DNA of 64,000 nucleotides, from contig NZ_CP036273.1 in NCBI RefSeq assembly GCF_007747215.1, positions 5,564,322-5,628,321 on the forward strand, read 5' to 3'. The stretch comes from Urbifossiella limnaea (GTDB lineage Bacteria > Planctomycetota > Planctomycetia > Gemmatales > Gemmataceae). Shown piece by piece: positions 52,865 through 61,968 of this stretch; positions within the stretch are counted from its first letter, which is position 1; each line of letters starts with the position of its first letter. The notes beneath the pieces were generated by a model. It was not told the DNA's origin. It did not search any database and saw only the letters and a program-made list of their open reading frames with translations. Both the position numbers and the translations under genes were made by a program.

Positions 52865-54045
52865 CCCTCCCCCCCGTCGAACAGCTGGTCCGGGCCCGCA
52901 TCGGCCTCGACCCCCTGTCGCTCGGCGCCGCCACCTTCCCGCGCGTGGTCGCCGCCCGGATGAGCGCGCGGCGCGTGGGATCGACCGCCGACTACGCCGG
53001 GGTGTTGGCCGCCGACCCGACCGAGTGGGCGGCGCTGGTCGAAGAGTTGGTGGTGTCGGAAGGCTGGTTCTTCCGCGGGGGTGCGGCCTACTTCCGCGAG
53101 CTGGCAAAGTGGCTGCGCGAGCGCGCCGCCGGCCGCACCCCGCGGGTGCTGAGCGTGCCGTGCGGCTGCGGCGAGGAGCCGTACTCGCTGGCCCTGGCGC
53201 TGGACGACGAGGGCGTGCCGGGGCTGGCGACGATCGACGCCGTGGACCTCAGCCCGGCGAGCGTCCGCCGGGCGGAGGCGGCCCGCTACCCGGCGTTCGC
53301 CTTCCGCGAGGCCGGGGCCGACCCGCGGCCGCAGCACTTCCGCGAAGTGGGGGCGAACCGCTGGGAACTCGACCCCCGCGTTCGCGCCGCCGTGCGGCTC
53401 CGCGTCGGCAACCTCGTGGCCGCCGACTTCCTGGCCGCGGAAGCGCCGTTCGACCTGATCCTGTGTCGCAACCTGTTCATTTACCTCACGGACGAGGCGC
53501 GCGGCCGGGCCGTCGTCAACCTGCACCGCCTCCTCGCCCCCGGCGGCCGGCTGTGCCTGACACCCGCCGAGGCCGACCGCCTTCCGCCGGGCCTGTTCAC
53601 AGCCGAGGGGTCCGCCGGGCTCGCCACGTTCGTCCGCACCGAAGAGGCGAGGCCGAAGCCGGCGGCAAAGTCGGGGGCAATACCCCGACCCGCGGCGAGC
53701 GCCGACGCGCCCGTGGTACCGGCCGCGCGTCTCGACCCGCCGGCGAGCACGACCGCGGCCCGCGAGCTTGCCGACGCCGGCAACCTGGACGCCGCCCGCG
53801 CCGCCTGCGAGCGCGCCGTTCGCGCCGGGCCGTCGGCCGAGTGGTACAGCTTGCTCGGCGTGATCGACCTGGCCGCGGGCCGCGCCGGCGACGCCGAGTC
53901 GTCGTTCCGCCGCGCCCTGTACCTCGACCCCGACCACCGCGAGGCGCTGACGCACCTCGCGATGCTGTGCGACCGCCGCGGCGACGCCGGGCCCGCGTCG
54001 GGCTTGCGCCGCCGGCTGGCCCGGCTCCCGGAGGCGACCGCGTGA
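52861..54045 (+). CDS. CheR-type receptor methyltransferase with TPR domain, WspC-like
   Basis: A 394-residue protein. The CheR domain has FPRVVAARMSARRVGSTADY, VLSVPCGCGEEPYSLALAL (SAM site) and FDLILCRNLFIYLTDEARGR. A Pro/Ala linker leads to two TPR repeats (about 295-380), as in WspC. It methylates receptor glutamates to tune signalling. No CheB methylesterase lies in the cluster. ATGA overlap upstream and GTGA overlap downstream. Confidence 0.9.
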   Translation: MTLPPVEQLVRARIGLDPLSLGAATFPRVVAARMSARRVGSTADYAGVLAADPTEWAALVEELVVSEGWFFRGGAAYFRELAKWLRERAAGRTPRVLSVPCGCGEEPYSLALALDDEGVPGLATIDAVDLSPASVRRAEAARYPAFAFREAGADPRPQHFREVGANRWELDPRVRAAVRLRVGNLVAADFLAAEAPFDLILCRNLFIYLTDEARGRAVVNLHRLLAPGGRLCLTPAEADRLPPGLFTAEGSAGLATFVRTEEARPKPAAKSGAIPRPAASADAPVVPAARLDPPASTTAARELADAGNLDAARAACERAVRAGPSAEWYSLLGVIDLAAGRAGDAESSFRRALYLDPDHREALTHLAMLCDRRGDAGPASGLRRRLARLPEATA

Positions 54046-54707
54046 CCGACCTCCCCGTGATCGCCGCGAACCCGTGCTGGCAGGCCGTGGGCGTCTGGGG
54101 CGACCGGACGTGCCCCGAACTGAAGCAGCACACCCACTGCCACAACTGCCCGGTGTTCGCCGCCGCCGGCCGCCGCTTCCTCGACGCCCCCTCCCCCGCC
54201 GGCTACCTCGACGAGTGGACGGCCCGCCTCGCGGAGCCGGTGCGGCGCACGGCCGACGGCGTGTTCGGGGCGCTGGTGTTCCGCCTCGGCGAGGAGTGGC
54301 TGGCCCTGCCGGTCGGGGTGCTGGTGGAGGTGACGCACCCGCGGTGGCCGCACCGCATCCCGCACCGCGGCGGGTTGCTGGCGGGGCTGGTGAACGTCCG
54401 CGGCGAGTTGCACCTGTGCGTCCGCCTCGACCTGCTGCTGGGGATCGAGCGGCCGGCGGAGCCGGCGAAGTCGACGGCCCGGCCGCGGATGGTGGTGATG
54501 CGTCGGGACACCGACCGGTGGGCGTTCGCGGCCGACGACGTGGACCTGGTCCGCCGGGTGGCGACGGCCGACCTGGTGACCGCCCCGCCGACGCTGGCCC
54601 GCGCCGCGGCCCGCGTGACACGCGGCGTCGTCCACCGCGACGGCCGGGCGATCGGCCTGCTGGACGAGACGCGGCTGTTCGAGGCGCTGCGGGAGCGCGT
54701 CCGATGA
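54042..54707 (+). CDS. CheW-like adaptor with N-terminal Cys cluster, WspD-like
   Basis: A 221-residue protein. The first 40 residues carry four cysteines (CX11CX8CX2C, residues 12-36; WGDRTCPELKQHTHCHNCPV), as in WspD of pseudomonads. A CheW domain follows (FGALVFRLGEEWLALPVGVL, GGLLAGLVNVRGELHLCVRL). The Cys cluster could hold zinc or an iron-sulfur centre. Starts at GTG 54042 inside the cheR stop. Confidence 0.88.
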   Translation: MTDLPVIAANPCWQAVGVWGDRTCPELKQHTHCHNCPVFAAAGRRFLDAPSPAGYLDEWTARLAEPVRRTADGVFGALVFRLGEEWLALPVGVLVEVTHPRWPHRIPHRGGLLAGLVNVRGELHLCVRLDLLLGIERPAEPAKSTARPRMVVMRRDTDRWAFAADDVDLVRRVATADLVTAPPTLARAAARVTRGVVHRDGRAIGLLDETRLFEALRERVR

Positions 54708-57475
54708 CCGGCATCGACCCGTCGCTGTTCGAGCTCTTCCGCGACGAGGTGCGCGCCCACGCGGACGCGCTCTCGACCGGCCTCCTCGCGCTGGAGAACG
54801 ACGCCGCCAACCCCCAGCGGATCGAGCCGCTGATGCGCGCCGCCCACTCGCTGAAGGGGGCCGCGCGGATCGTCGGCGTCGAGCCGGCGGTCCGCCTCGC
54901 GCACGTGATGGAGGACGCGTTCGTGGCCGCGCAGGCGGGCCGGGCGACCATCACGCCCGCCGACGTGGACCGCTTCCTGAAAGCGGCAGACGTGCTGGCC
55001 GGCCTCGGGGCGTTGGCCGACGCCGGCGGCCTCCACGCCTGGGCCGCGGCGAACGAACCCGCGATCGACCGGCTGGCGCCGGAACTCGAGCAGTTCAGCC
55101 GCGGCGTGGCGACCGCGCCGCCTCCCGCGCCGGTGGTGGAAGTCGCGCCGAGGCCGACGCCGACGCCGACCGTGGTCGTGGGGCCGCTCCCCGAGCCGCC
55201 GGCGCTTCGGCCAGTGGCCATCCCCATCGACCCGCTCCCGGTCGGCCCCGACGACGGCTTGCTCGGCCTGTTCCGGGAGGAGTTGCGGTCCCACCTGTTG
55301 GTCGTGGCCGCGGGCGTCGCGGCCCTGAAGGCGGGGCAGTTGCCGCCGCGCGACGACGCCGCCGAGAGCCTGCGCCAGATCCGGGGCGCCGCGCGCGTCA
55401 TGAAGTGCGCTCCCGTCGCGTCAGCCGCCGCAGCCGTGGGCGGGTTCTGGGCCGCCCTCCGCGACGCGAAGGCGCCGCCGGACCCGGCCGCGCTCAGCTG
55501 GCTCCGCTACGCCGTGGACGCGCTCGCCAGCCTGATCGACACCGACGCCGACACGTTCCAGGAACGGCTGACGGCCGTCGGCGACGGCCTCGAACAACTG
55601 GCCGGCGTCTTCCCGCAGGCCGTGCCGGCGGTCGCCCCGGCGCCGAAGAAAGCGCCGGCTGACGCCGGCGGCTCGCCTCCTCCTCCTCCTCCTCCGCCGC
55701 CGCCCGAGCCCGCCGCCGCCAAGCCGGCGCCGACCGCCGGCGAGGCCGTGGTCCGCGTCACCGCTCAGAGCCTCAGCCGGCTCATGGGGCTGGCCGGCGA
55801 GTCGCTCGTGCAGGCCCGCTGGCTGCACCTTTTCTCCGGCGCCCTCGGCAAGCTCAAGAAGCAGCACGAAGCCCTCACCGGCCTCCTCGACGAGGCCTAC
55901 CAGGCGGCCGCCACCGGCCGGCCGGTCGAACACGTCGCCACGCTCATCGCCGACACCCGCCAGCAGGTCGCGACCTGCCGGATGGAACTGGCGACGCAGG
56001 CCGGCGACTTCGACGACCACGCCGGCCGGGCCGAGGACCTGAACAGCCGGCTCTACCGCGAGGTCATCGCCAGCCGGATGCGACCGTTCGCCGACGGCGT
56101 TCACGGTCTGGCCCGCACCGTCCGCGACCTCGCCCGCTCGCTCGGCAAGCAGGCCCGCCTCGACGTGACCGGTGAATCCACCGACGTGGACCGCGACGTG
56201 CTCGAAAAGCTCGAAGCGCCGCTCGGCCACCTCATCCGCAACGCCGTCGACCACGGCATCGACCCGCCCGCAGACCGCCTCGCCGCCGGCAAGCCGGAGG
56301 TCGGCACGATCCGCGTCGAAGCCCGCCACCGGGCCGGGATGCTGCTCGTCACCGTCGCCGACGACGGCCGCGGCGTGAACCTCGACCGGCTGCGGGCCAA
56401 GGTCGTCGAGCGCGGCCTCTCCACGGCCGAACTGGTCCGCCAGATGACGGAGCCGGAGCTGCTCGAATTCCTGTTCCTACCCGGCTTCTCGACCGCCACC
56501 GGCGTGACCGAGGTGTCCGGCCGCGGCGTCGGGCTCGACGTGGTGCTCGACTCCGTGCGGAAGGTCGGCGGCAGCGTCCGCATCACCACGAAGGCCGGAA
56601 CCGGCACGACGTTTCACCTGCAACTGCCGATCACGCTCTCGGTCATCCGCGCGGTCGTGGTGGACGTCGGCGGCGAGCCCTACGCCTTCCCGCACAACCG
56701 CATCGACCGCCTCCTGCGGGTGCCACGGGCCGACGTGCGGTCCCTCGAGCACCGGCAGTTCGTCGCCGTGGACGGGCAGAACATCGGCCTCGTCGTCGCG
56801 GCGCAGCTACTGGACGTGCCGGCGGCGAGTGCCGCGACCGGCGAGTTGCCGGTGGTGCTGCTGAGCGACGCGACAGGGAGTTACGGGCTGGTGGTGGACC
56901 GCTTCCGCGGCGAGCAGGACCTGGTGGTGCGGCCGCTCGACCCGCGGCTCGGCAAGGTGCCGAACCTGAGCGCCGCGGCCGTGCTCGACGACGGCGAGCC
57001 GGTGCTGATCGTGGACGTGGAAGACCTGGTGCGGGCGATGGACCAGTTCATCCAGTCCGGGTCGCTGCGGCGGTGCGAGAGCCGCGACGCGGGGCCGGCC
57101 CGGAAGAAGCGAATCCTGGTGGTGGACGACTCCATCACCGTCCGCGAGGTGGAGCGGCAGTTGCTGACGCAGCACGGGTACGACGTGACCGTCGCCGTGG
57201 ACGGCATGGACGGCTGGAACCAGGTCCGGGCGGCGAACTTCGACCTGCTGGTGTCCGACGTGGACATGCCGCGGATGACCGGGATTCAGCTGGTGCGGGC
57301 GGTTCGCGCCGAGGACCGGCTGAAGAACCTGCCGGTGATCATCGTGTCGTACAAGGAGCGCGAGGAGGACAAGATGCTCGGCCTGGAGGTCGGGGCGAAC
57401 TGCTACCTGACCAAGAGCAGTTTCCACGACAACCGCTTCATCCGCGCGGTCGAGGACTTGTTGGGGGTGGACTGA
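54704..57475 (+). CDS. CheA-type hybrid histidine kinase with receiver, WspE-like
   Basis: A 923-residue kinase. The Hpt domain near the N-terminus has the phosphorylated His in MRAAHSLKGAARIVG (about residue 45), and a second Hpt-like region covers about 185-290. A Pro-rich spacer (around 320-335), the dimer/catalytic core (HLIRNAVDHGIDPPADRLAA, DDGRGVNLD, SGRGVGLDVVLDSVRKVGG), a CheW-like domain and a C-terminal receiver (RILVVDDSITVREVERQLL; Asp in LLVSDVDMP) complete it. The layout is that of WspE. The next gene is convergent, so no wspF or wspR follows. Confidence 0.92.
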   Translation: MTGIDPSLFELFRDEVRAHADALSTGLLALENDAANPQRIEPLMRAAHSLKGAARIVGVEPAVRLAHVMEDAFVAAQAGRATITPADVDRFLKAADVLAGLGALADAGGLHAWAAANEPAIDRLAPELEQFSRGVATAPPPAPVVEVAPRPTPTPTVVVGPLPEPPALRPVAIPIDPLPVGPDDGLLGLFREELRSHLLVVAAGVAALKAGQLPPRDDAAESLRQIRGAARVMKCAPVASAAAAVGGFWAALRDAKAPPDPAALSWLRYAVDALASLIDTDADTFQERLTAVGDGLEQLAGVFPQAVPAVAPAPKKAPADAGGSPPPPPPPPPPEPAAAKPAPTAGEAVVRVTAQSLSRLMGLAGESLVQARWLHLFSGALGKLKKQHEALTGLLDEAYQAAATGRPVEHVATLIADTRQQVATCRMELATQAGDFDDHAGRAEDLNSRLYREVIASRMRPFADGVHGLARTVRDLARSLGKQARLDVTGESTDVDRDVLEKLEAPLGHLIRNAVDHGIDPPADRLAAGKPEVGTIRVEARHRAGMLLVTVADDGRGVNLDRLRAKVVERGLSTAELVRQMTEPELLEFLFLPGFSTATGVTEVSGRGVGLDVVLDSVRKVGGSVRITTKAGTGTTFHLQLPITLSVIRAVVVDVGGEPYAFPHNRIDRLLRVPRADVRSLEHRQFVAVDGQNIGLVVAAQLLDVPAASAATGELPVVLLSDATGSYGLVVDRFRGEQDLVVRPLDPRLGKVPNLSAAAVLDDGEPVLIVDVEDLVRAMDQFIQSGSLRRCESRDAGPARKKRILVVDDSITVREVERQLLTQHGYDVTVAVDGMDGWNQVRAANFDLLVSDVDMPRMTGIQLVRAVRAEDRLKNLPVIIVSYKEREEDKMLGLEVGANCYLTKSSFHDNRFIRAVEDLLGVD

Positions 57476-57481
57476 GCGGCC

Positions 57482-58714
57482 CTACCGGGGCTCGGTCACG
57501 AACCGCGTCCCCGCCCGGGGCATGGTCTGCTCGCCCGGGTCCGCACCCACCGGCAGGTCGCGCCAGCCGGGGGCCGCGCCGGGGCGGCGACCCTCCTCCA
57601 CGCCGGCCTGGTAGAACCGGCGCTGCGACTCGTTGCTCACGCCGAGCGGCCCGGCCCCGTCCACCGGCACGTCCTGCGGGAGCGCCGTCGAGCGGAAGAG
57701 GACCCCCGTTTCCAGGCAGTTCAGGTAGACGCGGAACAGCTCGTCGCGCGACTTCCCGTACCGCACGGAAGCGAACGACGCGCTCACGAGCGGGAAGACG
57801 CGCCGCGGCACGCACGACGGCTCGGCGTAGACCTTCCCGTTGTTGAGCACGTACAACACCGACCCGGCGGGCGCCACCGACCCCGGGAGGCCGTTGGCGC
57901 GGTTCAGTTCCTCCACCATGACCCGGCGAAAGATCACCTCGTCGCTCGCCGCCCCGTCCACGTGCAACTCGTCGTAGCAGTGCCCGTCCACCTCCACCGG
58001 GATGCGCACCGGCGGGAACGCGAGCGGGACCGACGCCGACGCCGTCAGGACCGTGCGGTAGAGTTCCAGCGCCTCGGGTGTGCCGCGGGTGGCGATCGCC
58101 CCCATGTCCCAGATGACGAGCTTGCGGCGGTCCACGTCGGTGGTCCCCACGTACAGCCGGCGGCCGGCGGCGTGAGCCGCGGCGACCTCGGCCACCACCT
58201 CGGTGGTGATGTACTTGTCGATCCGCTGGCGGAACCGGCGGTTGTTGAAGAGCGACGGCGCGAACAGGTGCGCGGGCGGAATGCGGTGGCCGAGAAGGTC
58301 TTTCCGCTCGACGCCGACCATCGCCTCGTAGAGCGGCGCGTCGTACCGCGGGCCGAGGAACGCGAACGTCGCGATGAGCGCGCCGGAGCTGATGCCGGTG
58401 ACGGCGTCGAACTCGGGGCGGGTGCCGCTCTCCGTCCAGCCGGTGAGGACGCCGACCCCGAAGGCCGAGTAGAAGCCGCCGCCGGACAGGGCCAGGAAGT
58501 TGTACGGCCGGGCCGGCGGGGCGGCGGGCGTGGTGCGGCGCTGGAACTCGGCCTCGACCTCGCGCAGGCGCGACGGTCCGACCGAAGCGCGGGCCTCGGC
58601 GCCGCCCGAGACGTCGACGTATTTCCGCTCGGCGAGTTCGGCCGGAACGCAGTGGCGGCGGTTGCACCCGGGGGCGATCAGGGTGACGGTCAGGACGACC
58701 AGGACGGTTCGCAT
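57482..58714 (-). CDS. Patatin-like phospholipase, likely lipoprotein
   Basis: A 410-residue protein. The N-terminus ends in LIAPGC (Cys17), a lipobox-like site. The patatin domain has the oxyanion loop LSGGGFYSAFGVGVLTGW, nucleophile Ser109 in GISSG, and the catalytic Asp in HVDGAASDE. It should hydrolyse lipid acyl esters at the inner or outer membrane. ATG 58714 has a GGAG site; an upstream start at 58747 is less supported. Convergent with the chemosensory operon. Confidence 0.9.
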   Translation of the reverse strand: MRTVLVVLTVTLIAPGCNRRHCVPAELAERKYVDVSGGAEARASVGPSRLREVEAEFQRRTTPAAPPARPYNFLALSGGGFYSAFGVGVLTGWTESGTRPEFDAVTGISSGALIATFAFLGPRYDAPLYEAMVGVERKDLLGHRIPPAHLFAPSLFNNRRFRQRIDKYITTEVVAEVAAAHAAGRRLYVGTTDVDRRKLVIWDMGAIATRGTPEALELYRTVLTASASVPLAFPPVRIPVEVDGHCYDELHVDGAASDEVIFRRVMVEELNRANGLPGSVAPAGSVLYVLNNGKVYAEPSCVPRRVFPLVSASFASVRYGKSRDELFRVYLNCLETGVLFRSTALPQDVPVDGAGPLGVSNESQRRFYQAGVEEGRRPGAAPGWRDLPVGADPGEQTMPRAGTRFVTEPR

Positions 58715-58876
58715 CAATGCTCCGACGAGGGCCCGGACGACCGACACGACCCGCTTCTCTTATCGGACCGTAACGACCCGCGGCATCAGTGTGCTGGCCA
58801 CTTCCCACTCTGGCACGCCGGTTGCCCCATCCCCCCCGGGCGAGACGCCGCACCGGCGGGTGCCCGGGGGGAGCGA

Positions 58877-59221
58877 ATGACCAACACAGCAACGAACCCG
58901 GACACAGAGGAACCGGTTCAGAGCCGTGAGCTACCGGATTTAAGGGCGTATGCCGAGCAGTTATTGGCTGCAGGCACCCAGGACTTGTACCGCGTGCTGC
59001 TCGGCACCGTGGACCGCGTCGCCCTCGCCGCCGTGCTGCGGCACGTCGGGGGCAACCAGGTACGGGCGAGCGAGGTATTGGGCATTTCGCGCACAACGCT
59101 GCGCGGGAAACTGCGTGCTGCCGGCCTCTCCGCCGACGGGCGGCGGAAATCCACCGCCGGCCACAACGGGACGCCTGTCTCGCGGGAAGTCGTGGGGAGA
59201 GACGAGCCGACGTCGTTGTGA
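58877..59221 (+). CDS. Fis-type helix-turn-helix regulator
   Basis: A 114-residue protein consisting mainly of a Fis/NtrC-type DNA-binding domain: LAAVLRHVGGNQVRASEVLG then ISRTTLRGKLRAAGL (about residues 50-85). It has no AAA+ or receiver part. The tail is polar. It may regulate by DNA bending or work as an enhancer-binding fragment. A strong GGGGGGAG ribosome site precedes ATG 58877. Confidence 0.85.
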   Translation: MTNTATNPDTEEPVQSRELPDLRAYAEQLLAAGTQDLYRVLLGTVDRVALAAVLRHVGGNQVRASEVLGISRTTLRGKLRAAGLSADGRRKSTAGHNGTPVSREVVGRDEPTSL

Positions 59222-59232
59222 CGCCAGCGGGA

Positions 59233-59670
59233 TTAATGTGGGTGCGTGTGGTCGTGCCCGTGACCGACGGCACGGGCGATGACCAGTTGGGCTTGATGAA
59301 TCCCCTTCAAGCCGCTCAGTTCGGCGGCGAGCTCCTGCAAGTCCGGCGCGGGGCCGCGGAGGACGATGACCTCCAGGCACAAATCATGGTCGAGGTGGAC
59401 GTGCATGCTCGACACCACCCGGTCGGCGCGGGCGTGTTGTAGTTCCAGCATCTTGTCCGTGAGCCGCGCCTTGTGGTGGTCGTAGACCAGGGTCAGGCTG
59501 GCCGCCACGTCGGCGGCGTCGGCCTGCCACGCGGCCGCGGTCAACTTCTCGCGCAGCAGCTGGCGGATGGCCTCGCTCCGGGTGGCGAGCCGGCCGTCGG
59601 CGCAGTAACGATCGAATTTGTCGAGCAAGTCCTTTTCGAGCGACACCGAAAACCGCACGAGTTCGGACAC
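59233..59670 (-). CDS. nikR: Nickel-responsive regulator
   Basis: A 145-residue ribbon-helix-helix repressor with an ACT-like nickel domain. The RHH part is RFSVSLEKDLLDKFDRYCAD. Nickel ligands match E. coli NikR spacing: a first His (QHARAD), then His, His and Cys in MHVHLDHDLC at +11, +13 and +19. A His-rich tail (HGHDHTHPH) may add metal binding. Starts with GTG 59670 behind GGGGG. No nickel transporter or urease gene is in the window. Confidence 0.92.
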   Translation of the reverse strand: MSELVRFSVSLEKDLLDKFDRYCADGRLATRSEAIRQLLREKLTAAAWQADAADVAASLTLVYDHHKARLTDKMLELQHARADRVVSSMHVHLDHDLCLEVIVLRGPAPDLQELAAELSGLKGIHQAQLVIARAVGHGHDHTHPH

Positions 59671-59672
59671 GC

Positions 59673-60224
59673 TTACCCCCCGGCTTGGGCGCTGGTCGCC
59701 TCCGCGTGGGCGGCCGGCAGCGGCTCGCCGGTGCGGCGGGCGACCATGCGGTGAATGTACGCCATCTCGGCGAGCGTCGAGCGGGTGGCGAGGCGGGCGT
59801 CGCGGATGAGCAGCCCGCCGGCGACGAGCATGGTACACGCCCCGAGCAGGCCCAGCGCCACCGGCGCCCACGCGAACGAGCCGCGGGCCACGGCCGATAG
59901 CCCGATCGCCAGGCTGGAGCCGACCAGCAGAGCGATCGCCGAGTACAGGCAGATGACGGCCCCCTGCAGCCACTTGATGCGGGCCGACTGCTGGGCGATC
60001 TGGTCGGCGATGTGTGCCCGCCGGTCCTGGGCGTCCTCGTCGGCCGGGTTCCAGGGCGGCAGGCTCTCCGCTTGTTTGAGCAGGTCGCGGACGCGGTCGA
60101 CGATGCGGCCGAGGCGGTTCGAGGTGGACAGCGTGAGGGTGCCGCAGGCGGAGATAAGCACGGCCGGGGTGATCATCCCGCCGAGGACGTCGGCGGCGGT
60201 CGCCGGCTCGAACAGCACGGGCAT
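59673..60224 (-). CDS. DUF2721 membrane protein
   Basis: A 183-residue protein with three hydrophobic segments (one near residue 15, two near 90-140) and the DUF2721 pattern (MITPAVLISACGTLTLSTSN, RLGRIVDRVRDL). The function is unknown. It ends two bases before the nikR start on the same strand, so the pair is probably an operon; a link to nickel is possible. Confidence 0.85.
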   Translation of the reverse strand: MPVLFEPATAADVLGGMITPAVLISACGTLTLSTSNRLGRIVDRVRDLLKQAESLPPWNPADEDAQDRRAHIADQIAQQSARIKWLQGAVICLYSAIALLVGSSLAIGLSAVARGSFAWAPVALGLLGACTMLVAGGLLIRDARLATRSTLAEMAYIHRMVARRTGEPLPAAHAEATSAQAGG

Positions 60225-60361
60225 CGCGGGCTCCGGGGCGAGTGGGTGTTCTACACCCGCGGGACGAATCCGGACGAGCCGACCCGTTCCGGCTCACGAC
60301 GTGCATTACCGGCGGGACCGGACCGCGGCACTCCCGCCGCGGCCGCCCCAGGAGAAGGACC

Positions 60362-60550
60362 GTGGCCGACACCATCAAGGGGAAGATCGAGGACGCGGGC
60401 GAGGCCGCGAAGAACGCCGCGAAGAACGCCGGCGAGGCGGTCAAGGACGGGGCCGAGAAGCTGGGCGACAAGGCGGCCGACGCCGCCCACGCCACCGGCC
60501 AGGCGGCCAAGGACGCCGGCCAGAAGCTGAAGGACAAGAGCGGGGCGTGA
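60362..60550 (+). CDS. Small LEA/CsbD-like protein
   Basis: A 62-residue highly charged, Ala/Lys-rich protein (VADTIKGKIEDAGEAAKNAA and onward) with an 11-residue-like periodicity, as in late-embryogenesis-abundant and CsbD-type stress proteins. Probably an amphipathic or disordered helix protecting proteins in desiccation. The GTG start at 60362 has a very strong AGGAGAAGG site. A terminator follows. Confidence 0.75.
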   Translation: MADTIKGKIEDAGEAAKNAAKNAGEAVKDGAEKLGDKAADAAHATGQAAKDAGQKLKDKSGA

Positions 60551-60560
60551 CCCTGACGCG

Positions 60561-60592
60561 AAGCCCGGGGGCAGTCGTCCCCGGGCTTTTTC
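60561..60592. terminator. Rho-independent terminator
   Basis: Arms aagcccgggg (60561-60570) and ccccgggctt (60579-60588) with a T-run. It lies between the LEA-like gene and the convergent sulfatase and likely serves the former. Confidence 0.85.
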
Positions 60593-60597
60593 GTGCG

Positions 60598-61944
60598 CTA
60601 GCCCTTCTGCTTCCCACCGCCCCAGAGCGGGGCCACGTTCCGCGTGTTCCACGTGTCCCACAGCGCTTGCAGTTGCTTCGCCTTCTCCGGCTCCCGCGTC
60701 ATCAGGTCGGTACTCTCGCCGACGTCGGTGGCGAGGTTGTACAGCCGCGGCCCGGTCACGCCGCCCTTGCCCCCGTCGGCCGCGGTGTCGTACCGGACGA
60801 GCTTGTAGTCGCCCTGCCGCACCGCCATCTGCTGCCCGAACCGCCAGTACAGCGCCTCGTGGGGCGGCCGCAGCGTCGGCCCCGACAGGTACGGGATCAG
60901 GTTCACGCCTTCGACGTTCCACTCGGGTTTCACCTCGACGCCCGCCGCCGACAGCGCCGTGGGGAGGATGTCGAGCTGGATGACGGGCCGGTCGTCGGTC
61001 CGCCCCGCGGGGAGTCGTCCCGGCCAGGCCACGAAGTACGGCACCCGCACGCCGCCCTCCAGCGTCGTCCGCTTGGAGCCGCGCAGGGGGGTGTTCGCCG
61101 AGCCGTTGGTCGTCGTCCCCGCCATCGTCGGCCCGCCGTTGTCGCTGACGAAGAACACGAGCGTGTTCTCCTCCAACTTCAGCTCCCGCAGCTTCGCCCG
61201 CACGGCGCCGACGGCGTCGTCCATCGACGCCATCATGGCCGCGTAGGTGCGTCGCGTCTGGTTCGGGATCGAGCCGAACTGCCGGAGGCCGGCGTCGGTG
61301 GCCTGCATCGGCGTGTGGACGGCGTTGAACGCCAGGTACAGGAAGAACGGCCGCGCCCGGTGCTTCTCGACGAACGCCACCGCCTCGCGGCGGAAGGCGT
61401 CGGTGAGGTACTCCTTCTCGTCCACGGGCGTGGTGCCGCGGAGGACCGTGTCGGCCTTCCCCTTCCCCGGCTGGTACGGGTGGGCGCCGCCGAGGAAGCC
61501 GAAGAACTCGTCGAACCCCCGCCGCTGGGGGTGCCGGGCGGGGGCGTTGCCGAGGTGCCATTTGCCGACGAGCCCGGTGACGTAGCCCGCGGCACGGAGG
61601 CGGTCGGCGAGCGTCGTCTCCGTCAGCGGCAGGCCCACGTCGGGGCCGGCGGCGGGGTTGAACTCGTGGCCGAACCGCGTCTGGTAGCGGCCGGTCAGCA
61701 GCCCGGCGCGGGTCGGCGAGCAGTACGGGCCGGACACGTAGCCGCTCGTGAACCGCGTGCCGGCGCGCGCCAGCGCGTCGAGGTGCGGCGTCGGGATGTC
61801 GCGGCAGCCGTGGACGCCGACGTCGGCGTACCCCATGTCGTCGCCGACGACGAGGAGGATGTTCGGCTTCGGCGGGTCGGCGGCCCGGGCGGGGGAGCCG
61901 AGCGCGAAACCAAGCAGAATCGCCAGGATCGTGACGCGGTTCAC
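60598..61944 (-). CDS. Exported Cys-type sulfatase
   Basis: A 448-residue sulfatase with a signal peptide (ILAILLGFALGSPARA). The modified Cys75 lies in YCSPTRAGLLTGR (C-x-P-x-R), metal-binding Asp35-Asp36 in LVVGDDMGYADVG, and further site residues in GKWHLGNAP and SDNGGPT. It removes sulfate esters, probably from sulfated polysaccharides. A formylglycine-generating enzyme is needed but not seen in the window. Confidence 0.93.
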   Translation of the reverse strand: MNRVTILAILLGFALGSPARAADPPKPNILLVVGDDMGYADVGVHGCRDIPTPHLDALARAGTRFTSGYVSGPYCSPTRAGLLTGRYQTRFGHEFNPAAGPDVGLPLTETTLADRLRAAGYVTGLVGKWHLGNAPARHPQRRGFDEFFGFLGGAHPYQPGKGKADTVLRGTTPVDEKEYLTDAFRREAVAFVEKHRARPFFLYLAFNAVHTPMQATDAGLRQFGSIPNQTRRTYAAMMASMDDAVGAVRAKLRELKLEENTLVFFVSDNGGPTMAGTTTNGSANTPLRGSKRTTLEGGVRVPYFVAWPGRLPAGRTDDRPVIQLDILPTALSAAGVEVKPEWNVEGVNLIPYLSGPTLRPPHEALYWRFGQQMAVRQGDYKLVRYDTAADGGKGGVTGPRLYNLATDVGESTDLMTREPEKAKQLQALWDTWNTRNVAPLWGGGKQKG

Positions 61945-61968
61945 CGCGGACCTCTTGAGAGGGGTGAG

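Noticed and set aside
57482-58714. WspF or WspR as the sixth member of the chemosensory operon
   Set aside because: The gene is on the other strand and has patatin motifs, not CheB or GGDEF.
58877-59221. Sigma54 activator of NtrC type
   Set aside because: Only the Fis-like DNA-binding part exists; no AAA+ domain is encoded.
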